Below, piece by piece: positions 1 through 35,719 of a stretch of 60,000 bases of DNA; the stretch's first letter is position 1; every line of letters starts with the position of its first letter. Location: positions 302,501 through 362,500 of the forward strand of contig JAQGDQ010000141.1 in assembly GCA_030141605.1 (NCBI GenBank). Direction: 5' to 3'. This DNA comes from Tubiluchus corallicola (lineage: Eukaryota; Priapulida; Priapulimorpha; Priapulimorphida; Tubiluchidae). The notes under the pieces are model-generated. The model made no database searches and was not told the origin of the DNA. It worked only from the letters and a program-made list of their open reading frames with translations. The translations under genes and the position numbers were made by a program.

Positions 1-23553
<23,553 letters not shown>

Positions 23554-23829
23554 ACCGAAATCTACCAAAAATAATGAAGCCAGTCCTTTTTCACAGAAAC
23601 ACATGTCAATGTGGAACAAACATAATTTACAATGAAACCATGCAGAACACCCAATAAAAATGTTAACGTACAAATTTAGATTGCATGTCTTTAATACAGA
23701 TTGACTTAGCGGCTACAGCTTTGCCAAGGTAAACAACATTATGGTAAACAGCACACCACTTTCTCTGTAATCAACAACATCACTTCGTGAATATAACTTG
23801 GGCTCAAAATGAGCCCACAAGCGTAGATG

Positions 23830-23951
23830 TTACCTGGTTAAGATGTAAAAAACACAGAAACATCAATGACAGCACCAGTATAAACACCATTTAAAATGTT
23901 CTGAATGTAATATATATACATATACATGTAGTATATATACACACACATATG

Positions 23952-23983
<32 letters not shown>

Positions 23984-24115
23984 TGTGTGTGTATGTATGT
24001 ATATGTATATATACTACATGTATATGTATATATATTACATTTAAAACATTTTAAATGGTGTTTATACTGGTGCTATCATTGATGCTTCTGTGTTTTTTAC
24101 ATCTTAACCAAGTAA
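23830..24115. repeat. Large inverted repeat, 110-bp arms around a TG/CGTG core
   Basis: Arm 23830-23939 pairs without gaps with 24006-24115, with about five mismatches. The 66-bp spacer is (TG)n(CGTG)n. Arms include GTAAAAAACACAGAA and CCAGTATAAACACCATTT. Confidence 0.92.
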
Positions 24116-24155
24116 TATCAACGATATATATATATATTATAATAATATATATATA

Positions 24156-24297
24156 TTACCAAAACAAAATAGCCAACAAAGCGTAAGTATCGATATATAT
24201 ATTTGTACATATATATATATATATCGATACATATCGGCTCATGTGTACAAATATATATATCGATACTTACGCTTTGTTGGCAATTTTGTTTTGGTAA
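24156..24297. repeat. Inverted repeat, 54-bp arms
   Basis: Arm 24156-24209 pairs with 24244-24297 with one mismatch; the loop is 34 nt of TA/CGATA sequence. Arms contain CCAACAAAGCGTAAGTATCG. It begins only 40 bp after the previous large inverted repeat. Confidence 0.92.
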
Positions 24298-24299
24298 AA

Positions 24300-25375
24300 T
24301 TGTTTTTTTAGTAACAAGTTTGTTCGAAAAGATAAATGTATTTTAAAACAATACCGGCTCCAGCTCAAAAATACAAAAGCACCATTCACCATATATCAAC
24401 AAAAATGTTTTTTTCAACAAACACAAGGAAATTTACTCTTTAACTGCACTGAATAAGAAAACATTAAGAACGTAATACCTTGTCACAGGAGGAAGTCCCT
24501 CTACAGGAAGTACTGATCAGCCCCTTGTTAACAGTCACACCGGCTCAGTCTCACAAACCCAGAGTTAAATATTTGTGTTTACTTTGCTCTTGGAGTTCCG
24601 TGAGCACAAAGAAACAGTCCAGTGTTGATCATTCTTCTCACTAAGTACATTGCGAAAATACATTGGCTTTACCACGATCAGTTAGTATGTAAAATGAACT
24701 TAGGATTATAAAATGTACTAGTTGTGAACCTAATGGAGTTCATTGATCATGCTGTAATAAACCTTTAACATATCATCGGAAAACTAACGTTTGCAGAAGC
24801 AAATAAAACCAATGTACCTCAGTCCGATAAAGATGTGTACTTGATCATAACCAAACAAAAAATTCTTAATTTCATACTGCTGTAGACTAGTGATAAATGA
24901 CAGAAAAAATGTTACTTGGTAATACAATCGTATGACTAAAAATCTAGTGTAACGGTTAAAACTATTCGGCTCACACTGTTTAAAATGGCAGCATACTAAC
25001 ACACTACACTGAAATTATTTAGAAAACCTACACCAATCCTTTATACTAGGCATTAGCCATATAACACTTTCCACACAATTTAAATTTATTTATTCTAAAT
25101 TTATAAGTCCTTCAATTTTAACATGCAGATCGTTAATTAAAACGACGAAAACAGAATCAACAAAGGTAGGTAAGTTTTGCAGTAACAAGAACCAAATGAC
25201 ATTCCTAATTGTAGAATCATTTCACATAAACACTGAGATATGTAACACGTGAACGCTATCGAAAAAAATTTAACGGACAACTAAAATATAGTATTGTAGC
25301 TCAGTGTTTAAAACAGTATAACTATCAACTTACTTTGCAAATCTTGAGCGGTAAAACACGGTCGTTTCATGGTAT
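24300..25375. other. Region without recognised gene
   Basis: AT-rich sequence upstream of the receptor's first exon. It may contain 5' untranslated exons or promoter of that gene, but nothing distinctive is visible. Confidence 0.4.
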
Positions 25376-25395
25376 CTGAGTACGTACGTACTCAG
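25376..25395. repeat. Perfect 20-bp palindrome
   Basis: CTGAGTACGTACGTACTCAG is its own reverse complement. A related CGTACGAGTCTGAG follows at once. It lies just upstream of the ORF1-like fragment and could be a regulatory site or insertion scar. Confidence 0.8.
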
Positions 25396-25411
25396 TCGTA
25401 CGAGTCTGAGA

Positions 25412-25873
25412 TTGACGATCTACAACAACATACCCGCAGGGATTCCCTGCTTTTTTGTGGTAGTTCCTGTTTGTGGGGGAAAAAACACGAATGACATTGT
25501 TATACGTTTAGTTGGTGCGATGGGTATGGGACCTATGAGTAATATGGAAATTAATGTTTCTCATCGCATTCCATCAAAGAAAGGAGTGCCACATATTATT
25601 GCTAAATTCGCAAGAAGGGGGGGGGCTAGAGGTGATATATACAAACATCGCAAAGATTCCCCAAAACTAAACGAAATAGGATATGACTCGAATAGCCGTG
25701 TGTTTATTAATGAGTGTCTAATAAAACGCAGAAAGGAGCTACTCAACAGATGCATAGAATACAAAAAAGAGCTCGGATATAAGTTTGTCTGGACAAATCA
25801 TGCCAGAATATTTACGAAGGCAAATGAACAAATGAAGCCGTTTGAAGTGAAATCTGAGGACGATTTAAAATAA
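25412..25873 (+). pseudogene. LINE ORF1-like protein fragment
   Basis: Ends at a TAA (25871-25873). It reads GKNTNDIVIRLVGAMGM, VSHRIPSKKGVPHIIAKFARR, VFINECLIKRRKELLN and LGYKFVWTNHARIF: the ordered blocks of the ORF1/L1-like RNA-binding domain in many invertebrate LINE-derived proteins (SHR.PS..., I.KF..R, VF.NE.L...R..LL, G.K.VWT..G.I). The N-terminal coiled-coil half is missing, so this is probably a 5'-truncated or separated ORF. The intact C-terminal frame over 150 codons in AT-rich DNA suggests recent origin or constraint. Confidence 0.72.
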
Positions 25874-25977
25874 CATTATTAGAAATAGTGGTGTAATTTT
25901 GAGATCCATTCTTGATAAAATTTATTACAGCAGTGTGTACTAGTCCTGCTTCTCAATCCTGATCATATTGTTGTATT

Positions 25978-26545
25978 GTGTATAATATAAAGTTCTGATT
26001 TCACTCATAGTTAACGGTAAATTTTACTATAAGTCTTACTGTAAGTCTTAGCGTATAGTCTAAAGTTCTGATTTCATTCATAGTTAACGGTAAATTTTAC
26101 TATAAGTCTTACTGTAAGTCTTAGCGTATAGTCTAAAGTTCTGATTTCACTCATGGTTAACGGTAAATTTTACTATAAGTCTTAGCGTATAGTCTAAAGT
26201 TCTGATTTCACTCATGGTTAACGGTAAATTTTACTATAAGTCTTACTGTAAGTCTTAGCGTATAGTCTAAAGTTCTGATTTCACTCATGGTTAATGGTAA
26301 ATTTTACTATAAGTCTTACTGTAAGTCTTAGCGTATAGTCTAAAGTTCTGATTTCACTCATGGTTAACGGTAAATTTTACTATAAGTCTTACTGTAAGTC
26401 TTAGCGTATAATATAAAGTTCTGATTTCACTCATAGTTAACGGTAAATTTTACTATAAGTCTTACTGTAAGTCTTTGCGTATAGTCTAAAGTTTTGATTT
26501 CACTCATGGTTAACGGTAAATTCTACTGTAAGCCTTAGTGTATTT
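25978..26545. repeat. 73-bp tandem array, eight units
   Basis: AGTTCTGATTTCA recurs at 25991, 26064, 26137, 26198, 26271, 26344 and 26417, with AGTTTTGATTTCA at 26490. Spacing is 73 bp except one 61-bp unit that lacks a 12-bp TAAGTCTTACTG-type sub-repeat. Units contain GGTTAACGGTAAATTTTACT. Units are nearly identical, indicating recent homogenisation. Confidence 0.95.
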
Positions 26546-27960
26546 TGTATTTTGTTCATTAATTTAAAAGTATTAAAAAGCGAAATCTTTACCCAAGGTT
26601 ATGACTTAATCGTATTAGTGTAAAATGGGAATATGGCTATTGTCGTATTTTCATTTTGTCATTCAGTGATTTACAGCTAGCAATAGCATTATACAATCCC
26701 GATATTGGGCTTCATAGCATTACTTCGGTCTATTAGTTTATCAATGTGATAATTACTTACACTTGAATTTGATTTATACCTATGTGTGCTTTTGTTTAGT
26801 CTCAAACCTTCATCGTATAAATTGAACAATTTTAAGTACAATCATTGATCGGACGCAGTTGTTTTGTTCTTATTAGAAATGCTACCAAAAAAGTACGAAC
26901 AGTGGTGTGTAGCATTAAATCGGTTATTTATCTTTCTTAATTGCTTCGACACACGCAGTATGTTCTAGTCTAGGCCTGTCAAGTTAGCATGTCTTCCGTG
27001 CTGCGTGACCTTGCTTAAGTTTAACTCATTAATGGGTTTCTTACTTACTCTTATTATTTATATTACTTTCTTCTTTGGCCTTGAGTTGTATAGTCGATTT
27101 GATCTGTAGTTCGACTATAGTATAGTATGCTCTCTATTTGAATTTAATGGTATTCGTTAAATTGAAGGTGACGAAATTCTTTTCCGCATAACAGCTAAAA
27201 GTTACAGTTTGTTTAAAGCCTAGATTTTTTCATTTTATTGATGCGCGTGATTATTAGTTTTATGCGCGCAGTAATAAACGTGAATCCATGTCCTCACTTG
27301 AACTGTATGACTTTTTTATCCTTTTTGAGGCATAATGCGACCGTTTATGTTTCTTCTTGTCTTTTCAATCAACCTTGTAATTATTCTGTATTTCATTTTG
27401 TGAACAATTCTTGTAGAGTAGTTGATTTTTTTCTCTCATGTAAATCGCTTTGATTAATTGCTATGGCTGTAGAACACTCTTTTGTGCCCTCTCATGTTAC
27501 AATTAATTATGCTTTAAAAATTGCTATTATTAGTTCTTCATTTTTTTTAATGCGTGGCAAACGAACTAGTGACCTTACTTGAGCAATGTATTCCTTAATT
27601 TGATACTTGCATTTCATGTAAAAAATTAAAGAAATTGCCTTTTCTAATTTTTTCCTAGTAATGTTTCTGGAATGCCTTTTCTCACTAATAGTCTGTGTGT
27701 TTACTATTATAATCAACATTGTTTAATTGAAATCTCTGTTAGTTGCATATTGTTTTGACTCCTAGGGAAATAGAATACTCTATTCTCATGTGTTTTTACA
27801 TTTACCTTAAATGATTTATATTTGAAAATTGGTATCTTCAACAGCCTCACACGTCAACTCCAACACATTCAAGCAGTTTTTTATCTATATTTTTTATTTT
27901 TATTCTTATTTTTCCTATTTCTACCATTCACCGTATCGCTTCATTTTTATAAACATTAAA
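26546..27960. other. Region without recognised gene
   Basis: AT-rich, with short ORFs only. It may be the body of the retroelement whose PHD finger follows, but no recognisable protein blocks were found. Confidence 0.4.
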
Positions 27961-27968
27961 AGACTATT

Positions 27969-28190
27969 ATGCCTAAATTTCCGTGTTCATCGTGCACTAA
28001 ACCAGTTAAAAATAACCAACCTGTTTTGCAATTGCTGTGAGTATTGGATGCATCTTAAATGTATAAATTTAACTGATTACAACAATTTAACTGACAAGAA
28101 TGATAATTGGTTCTGTCATTTTTGTCTGCAAACTATTCTGCCTTTTAACAATATCACTGATGACAATGAATTCAAATTAATCACTAGGTA
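27969..28190 (+). pseudogene. Frameshifted PHD finger of a CR1-like LINE
   Basis: The ATG at 27969 starts MPKFPCSSCTKPVKNNQPV. After a one-base frame change the reading continues CNCCEYWMHLKC, NLTDKNDNWFCHFCLQ and LPFNNITD. Together this is a Cys4-His-Cys3 PHD finger ending C..C...LPF, as in the first ORF of CR1-like retrotransposons. The frameshift inactivates it. No reverse transcriptase is recognised downstream. Confidence 0.72.
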
Positions 28191-28334
28191 TTCTAGTATT
28201 GGTTCTATAATAGACAATAAATTACTTAGTACTATGTTCTTTACCATACGATTCACTTCAAATTTTCAGATTATTTTCATTACTTTTTTTTCTTTCACTG
28301 TGTGGGACAATCTAGCAAACCCTGCTTTTTGATT

Positions 28335-29870
28335 GCTCGCAACACATTTACATTTGTATATAGGTGAACAGTGTGCGAGGCTTTTCTTGTGCAGAAACAA
28401 TAAAAGCTTTTTCGTATTATGTTCATTGTAGGCCCTTTCACTATACATTGTACATGAAACTATTGTAAATGTGTAATGTGAAACAAGTGACTTATGACTT
28501 ATCAAACAACTACCTCCTCACCAAACACTTATCAAGCCGATGCAGTCGGGCAAAACAAACATTGGAAAAATACATGTGTACATAGTAATAGTATAACCCA
28601 GAAAGGTAAACGTACTTTACGTGTAGTTGAGGTATGTGTACGTTACGCAGCAAACTCCTAAATGTACTCAAAAATCAGAGCCTGCCAACTGTAACCACCA
28701 TGCTGTTCAAATAACGCTTGGCGCTCTCTTTTTTTCAAAACCAAGTGTTGCTAGTAATATCAAATAAAAAGTTAGCACATTGAATCATAAAATTACTTAT
28801 CAGAACTTGCAAACACAGGCGTAACTTGGCCTAAATGCAGTAGTCACGAAAAACACTGCTGGTGATAACAGCAAGAGATTGAGATCAACGTTGAGAATTA
28901 ACTCTGTTATTTTAACTCAAGTTTAAATCTGTTCAGGAATATGTACTGTGATAAATAAAAAATTTTGTTGCAAGCGAACGCTTGATTTTTAATGATTCGC
29001 CTCCAAATATTTAACAGACACCAAATCACCAAAGCACACAAAAACACAAATGAAAAAACCTTCGGTATACACAAGCTCTGCAATACTCTATCTACACTAT
29101 ACCATGCATGCACATTACTGAAAATCCAAAACTAGGTGGATGCATTTTCTGAGTTATTCAATGTTGCAGTGAAGAATATGATGTAATAATAAAAACTGTA
29201 CAAAAAATGTTTGTAAACAGGAACCTCAAGTATGACAGTCACTAAGTGTACCATATACTGCTTTGTATACAATGGTAGGCAACAATGCTGGCACCATGTG
29301 GCTGTTTTTAAAAACACTAAGAAATTTTTCGAAAAAGCTGTGTGCCAATTGCTTGTATCAGTATGGAAGTATAAACTTTTGCTTTGAAATTTGACAATTT
29401 AAAAGTGCATCATTTGTCAAGAATTTGTGACAACTAATAACTTTTATAGTGGACGATAAACAAAATTATTATTCATCACATCTGCAACTGTATGACTGAT
29501 CGCTTTACAATAATGACAGCAGGCATATAAAGATAGTATATACAAAACAATATGTCTAAAACATGACATATTTTTATACAGGGCTAAAAGATGATACACG
29601 TATTTTATTACACACATAAAACTTACATCCAAATCGCATTATGATCAGTTGGTTGTAGTCATAAATCAACGCCTGGCGGCATTTTCAAACATTATACATT
29701 ACGTGAAAAAATGAAAAGGAGAGGTAAAGAAAACGCATAACACCTGAAAATAATCACACCAACGATAATTAATCAATTAGCAATAAATATTTTGCTGTTT
29801 ATTTTAAACCTGTTTCAATTTACATAAAACTTTTCCCATTTGTGTCCACCCTTCAGTATTCCCGTACTCC
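28335..29870. other. Region without recognised gene
   Basis: AT-rich stretch between the LINE fragment and the last exon of eL34. It includes the 3' UTR and downstream region of that gene. Short ORFs only. Confidence 0.4.
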
Positions 29871-29874
29871 CAGA

Positions 29875-32800
29875 TTACTTTGCCTTTGCAGCCTTGGCTT
29901 GAGCTTTCAATACCTTCACAACGATCTTTTGCTCTTCAATCAGAAAGGCTCTTATAATCCTACAAACAGACAAGCAAATATATCATGCTGTTATTGAATA
30001 CATCTGCACAAGTTAAAGCCATAAAACACGTCGCATTTAATTAACACTGATAACACTATGTATGCGATTCAATATTTCGTTGTCAAAACATTATGAGCAT
30101 GGATGAAATCGTTTATGGACAAGCATTTAATTATGTTTAAATTACAAGCTTCTCACTTTTAATTACATCAATGAAAAATGAAAAGCAGACCAGTAAAGAA
30201 ACTGACACGGTAACTTAAGCACTAAATATGTATTTTTTTATGTACAATTTCTTTACTGGTATGCTTATTCATTACCTATTTGGCTTCTGTTAACTACTTA
30301 ATTAGCACATAATAGGCTTTGTAATATAAACTGGTTGTATTTACCACTGATGTTGACAGCAGCAGCCTGTCGAAATGCTTGGCATGATTTTAACTTTTTA
30401 ATGTAAAAGCTTTAATAAAGTTGTGTTGTTTTTAACTATAATCAAATTTTGATACCAAATTTGCAGGAGGAAATTGCAAAAAAAGTTGGAATTGAAATGC
30501 AGCATGGATTTGAACCAGAGACTTTTTGGAAAATTTGGAATACAACACAAAATAAAAAAACACACAAACAGGTAGATGTATACATAAATACACAACAAAT
30601 ACATACTTTGTGATGTGGTACAACATTAAAAACATAATCTTACAAAATTAAACATACCTGGTCCGCACACAAGCTGCACATCGTGATCCTCCATACGTTC
30701 GTGTGACCGTCTTGTGCCGTTTCGAGAGAGACATAAGCTGTTTTGGTCTAGCAGGAGTGATCTGCAAAAAAGCAGATTTACAAAATCAAAAAGAGAGCTG
30801 GGTCATTATTACACTTAGTTCACAAACTGCAAGTGCCAAGTTTGAAACCTAAATGCAATATGAAGACTTCTGCCTACTGTGTTTTGGTACTGTTCTGACA
30901 AATGAACTTCAAGGAAAGTCAGTCGATCATGACATTTTAACTAACAGCTCGAAAATAAATCACATGATCGATGATTGCTTAATATAATAACAGCAAGAAT
31001 TTCACTTCTTTCTGCTATTTAATTAGTGTAGGATAAAAAGATACATCCTCAATTAAATGTAAGATAACGTATAAGATAAAGCAACAGTAAAAAACGTGAC
31101 ATTCTAATTTCATTGTGACGCAACACCAGAATATATTACAATGGATCATCATTCAATCATTGATCATTACTGAAGGTGGAGTCAATGATTAATCGTAAAA
31201 ATTAAGCCACTTCCCAAAAATACTGAATTTTGTTATTAACTAATAGACAGCTACTGGTGGCAAATTTGCGATGTAGACAAAGCTTTAATGTAGAATTTAT
31301 AAAAGAAAGATTAACTTCTGTGATACAATACACAATTAAGTGACGTTTGCCTACCATTAGGAATGAGTATATGTCATGCGGAAGGGTTTTTGTTTTCGAT
31401 GCACACGTTTGTTAGACCAGTGTTGTGCGTTACTTGTTACTGCAGGTATTTCCTATTGATTTTTTTATTTTGCAGCTCTTCTGAAGGTAGATAACACATA
31501 TGCATTCCGGATTCTAGGTAAACGCCACAAGTTAAGAGATTTACAGCAGACAGTAGGGCTACAACAGTTGGAATTTAGACTTAGTTAACAAGAAACAACA
31601 TTACAAGAAATGTTGATTAATGCTGGTTGGATTCATGAAATCTTCACAATTGCCAGGATAATAATAACTTATTAGCCATCACTATAAATTAAGTGGTAAT
31701 TGATAAAAGTTTAGCTAAGATGCCGGTAACAAAAATACATTACCCCTTTTAACTTTGTTTTGCAATCACCACATTTTGGTATGCTGCCTGGTTTCTTTGT
31801 GTAAAGGTACACTAATCGACCACCAGGAGTCTTGGAGCTGAAACGTAAAACATTGATATATTAACAATGACACAAATTTTACATCCATGTTTTCGGCATA
31901 GTACAGAAAATGAGGCAAGTGACTGATATAATGAAGAATAAAAAAAATTTTCTTTATGCTTATAAGTTTGTCAAAATTTGGATTTGGTTATAACCACACA
32001 AATTTGTAGGTTATCACAGTGTTATGGTAAGTGATACAAAGCGAAGTGACTAAGATACCCAAACAAACTGGAGCAGGGCAGACAATTATGGCCAAAGCTG
32101 ACAGCACAGTATGGTATGGTATGACTATTTATTATCAGAAACAAAGGTGGGATAATTTCCTCGAGGTATGCACGGTACGGTCCAGGTATTAAAAATCAAC
32201 AAAATTTCATGCTGTGTGTTCAGTGTAGCTATGTAACATTCAAGGAAGGGTATAACTAATATGGCTGCTACCACACAAGGCGACCAAAACTACATTACAC
32301 AATTTTTGTGGGACGGTAAATTATTCCATATTAAGCATCTGTACAGTCCATTAGCTTAACATGGATTTTCCGAAAAGTTACACTTAGTAAAGACCTGTCG
32401 CTGCTATTATTGATGCTTTTGACACTTGATTATTTTATGATCACATTAATATCTTCTCGAGCAACCTTGAATTTGACTCAGCTGTTGCACATATGATCGC
32501 TTTCAATGTGTAATGCAAAAGCAAAGGCTTATCAAGAGACTATGAGGCTTATCGTTTTTAAGAAGCCAAAAATTGTCAACAAGTCACTAATCAGTATGAC
32601 AGAATGATTTTTCACAACAAAGTACGAAAAAAGTATACATTTCAACACCGATAATAATGCCAAAACGTTTCTGATAATTAAATAATAGGTTAAAAACTTA
32701 ATTAAAATCAGACGAAACCAAATAGTGATGACATCACAAGTGAACATAATGATCATCAGCACAAACATTCCATGAGATTGTTGCACGCGTTTGCGAAAGC

Positions 32801-33718
32801 GATATTTGAAGTACGATAACATTCAGTGTGATAACCAAAATCTCGGCACATTATGTTTAAAATTAAAATTTCAACTTTACCGCCATGTTCACATACGTGT
32901 GAACTACATCACAACTGAACAACATTGAACTGAGAGGTACAGCACCTGCTTTTTGTGAAATGGGTTTTCGAGATGAAGGTGCTGGTGCCCATCTAACTAT
33001 GCCAAATTACATTTTATGGTAATAATTTTATCACATTTATAAGTCATTCCTGAAAAAATAGCATGTTCCCTTTCAGTATTTCACAGGATAGATTGTTTTG
33101 AGCTATAGCCTAAGATTTCATCTAGTTTTTGTAAAAGCTAATCAGGCACATGTCTATTGTACAAATTTTTTCACACAATACAGCCATCTAAAGTTATTTA
33201 TGCAGGGAGAATAAATATCAGTAAACTGGTACAACTTTCCTACAGAATGCAAACTGAGCTTCACGGCTATACACAACATGCCGTTGAAGATAAAAATTTA
33301 AATGCCAGATCAACAGACGCTAAGAACTGACAAGCACAACACACAGCTTCTAAACTTCATTTTGAAAATTTAAAACAAGAAGAACTTGAGTGTTTTTTAC
33401 ACGAAAATATATTGAAAAGCAATTGGGCTAACAACATCCTACTATGCAAGTTTTTCTACTAATGGGCTTTTGTGGTGCTACAACTTTTACTATAAATTTG
33501 GCAAAGTTTTGGCAATCAGTCACAGTACTGTAGTAATTGAAATTTTGTTAAACGGTTAAACTGTAAATCACATTAAATTTCAGCAAATAAAAAATACTTT
33601 AACACAGTATTAGTTAAGATTTCATAAATAAAGCAAGATAAGATACTCACATTTTCCGTCTATTTGAAGTTGTATTGTACGACAAACGTCGTCTGAATGT
33701 CAGCCGCTGCACCATGTT
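29875..33718 (-). CDS. RPL34: 60S ribosomal protein eL34, four coding exons
   Basis: Coding exons: 33651-33715 (ATG at 33715), 31744-31837, 30658-30761 and 29875-29959 (stop 29877-29875). Splice phases are 2, 0 and 2 and all fit. The 348 nt encode 115 residues, close to the usual 115-120. Recognisable blocks are [62 protein letters not shown] and [17 protein letters not shown]. The paired cysteines (PKCGDC and RCAAC) are the zinc-ribbon Cys pairs of eL34. It is a structural protein of the large ribosomal subunit. A TTTTCAG acceptor (33720-33719) just before the ATG indicates an intron in the 5' UTR; the upstream noncoding exon was not located. The second intron holds a copy of a dispersed repeat (32565-32990). 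Confidence 0.97.
32565..32990. repeat. Dispersed repeat family, copy C (inverted)
   Basis: The reverse complement matches 22540-23200, with GTGATGTCATCA, TTAATTAAGTTTTTAA and TTTAATTATCAGAAA in the same order. It lies in an eL34 intron. Confidence 0.65.
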
Positions 33719-33968
33719 CTGAAAAGAATAACATAGTTGCAACTGAAAGTGAGAAAATTACTTTGTAAGATATTATATGTGTGTGCATTATTCTTAATAG
33801 TCTGGAGTGGTAAAAGCTAACAGTAATAAAACAAAAACGAATCGCATACACAGTTCGACTCCCTTCATCCTCGTAACGTTTATTTACAAATAAAAAAACA
33901 GTTAGACTCAACAGACTGAAATCAGAGCACTGTGACATCAGATCACTTTGATCAACCTCTGTCACAGC

Positions 33969-34671
33969 CAGGGCTGAGCGGATCAATTAATTTATTGCTA
34001 CGCAAAAAATTTGGTCCGCAGACTTGAAATCCACGTCGCTATTCATAGCGATCCACTACTGCGTTACTAAATTAAATTATATCCACGATTCGTCCCAATC
34101 CGCAATTCTGCTTACATGGCAATTTTTAATTCAAATCTGTATGATAATCTGCATTTCTACCTAACCTTGGTTTGAAAAAATAAAAATATTTAAAATGAGT
34201 GGAAATTGTACCCTGGTGTGCAGTGTGTCCAGGGGCTGATTTGATTTTCATTGATTAATTGCAACTGTAAGACAGGATATTAAAATGCTCGCTATCTGAA
34301 GTTATTGCATTATTTTAACATTAGTATTTTTAGTAGTCAAAAAAACATTTTACTACTGCTGCTGCTACTACTACTACAGTGCTATGTTCGTTTAATGATT
34401 ATTGAAGCTAATTATTTTTTTTTTCCTTGTCGTTCAACCTCGTAACTTGTGATGAGTAATAATTTGTCATTTTCTTCCATTGACATAGTTATCTATGGCG
34501 GATTAACAGTAATGAAAACCATAATCTCCAAATGTAAAAATCCAATCCGCCAATATTTTTGATCCCCATCTACTCCTCATTCTTCCTTATTTTCAATAGT
34601 AGATCCGCAATCCGATCTGATCCACAAAAAAGCTTGAGTATCTTACTTTCGATCCAGTCAACTCATCTCTG
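33969..34671. mobile_element. hAT-like element, inverted relative of 7176-7857
   Basis: Starts CAGGGCTGAGCGGATC and ends ACTCATCTCTG. Flanking octamers GTCACAGC (33961-33968) and GTCACAAC (34672-34679) match at 7 of 8 positions. Internal triplets are only about three CTG and four CTA, against the long array in its relative. Confidence 0.8.
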
Positions 34672-34679
34672 GTCACAAC

Positions 34680-35419
34680 ACACCACAGTCCACTGCCACT
34701 GTAAAATATTGTCACCGACGAGAGCATTCCCATTGCTCAACCTTACTGCACAGAACCAATAGACAATGGATGCCCAGTACTACCACACAACCTTATACAT
34801 GGCTAAGTAGTTCTATGTGCACTAATGTAATACTAGCTCACTGTACAAAAAAATTACGAAGATACAAATTATGCCAGGCAAGCAAGCGTCAATAAGCAAC
34901 AAATCTTAAAAGTCGCGTTTGGTGGCAATACAGCAGCTTAAAGTTTTAGTGAGAGAACGCTTAGCACACCTAAGAGAATTTAGCAATATTAGTAGTTGCT
35001 TAGACTTTGCTGCAATATACTTTCACACAATTCTGCACCTAACTTTTACTGCATGCAGAAGCAAAGAGCAAATTAAAATGTCCAAAACATAATATTACCA
35101 AACTCTCAAGAACAGTAGTTTTATTTAGTAAAGAGAAGGGAAACTTGCTGACACAAACAAACTTTTAGTACAGAGTACACTACAAGATCCTTCCTACATA
35201 AGTCAAAATTTTCAGAACTTTCTAGCCTGAAAAATGAAACAAGTGCAAACCAATAATACTGGTAAGTCCCCTTTATAATGTCAACAACTTAACATTCATA
35301 TTTTTTCCAAAACAAAATGTCTGTACTTGCATATAGACATGTATACATTAACGCGCTTCATTATAATGCCAAAGTTTTTTGTCGTCCCATCTTAGATTCA
35401 GATTTTTTATTTTTTTCCC
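34680..35419. other. Region without recognised gene
   Basis: Upstream of eL34. It may contain that gene's promoter and noncoding first exon, but no start-site motif can be assigned. Confidence 0.35.
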
Positions 35420-35426
35420 ATAGGCA

Positions 35427-35719
35427 GTATAAAACGTTTGAATGTGTTGCAAAATAATAAAACCGAAGTGTGCCTACATCCTTTGACTGCATACCAATCT
35501 TCACGTTGTTGTAACATTTATTTTGAATCTTCACAACAGAATACAACTTTGGAAAAAAATTATTTAGATCTGACGCCAAAAACAATAGTGTGTAAAAAGA
35601 GATTTCCCAGGCGAATAAAAAAAGTGAACATAAGATTTTATAAAATGAACGAGAGCTGCTACACATTGAACTATTACCTGTATCGCATATACCAGAAAGC
35701 TGTGCATACTACAAGATAA
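35427..35719 (+). CDS. Orphan ORF preceded by a splice-acceptor-like tract
   Basis: TTTTTTCCCATAG precedes a frame open for about 97 codons to TAA at 35717-35719: KRLNVLQNNKTEVCLHPL, then SSRCCNIYF, IVCKKRFPRR and NESCYTLNYYLY. Five cysteines and a basic patch are visible, and an AATAAA follows near 35990. It could be the last exon of an undetected plus-strand gene encoding a small Cys-rich protein. However, the antisense strand is also open here and ORFs this long are expected a few times by chance in 60 kb of AT-rich DNA. No family recognised. Confidence 0.22.

Noticed and set aside
25978-26545. CRISPR-like regularly spaced repeats
   Set aside because: The whole 73-bp unit repeats with no variable spacers, and the DNA is eukaryotic; it is a minisatellite.
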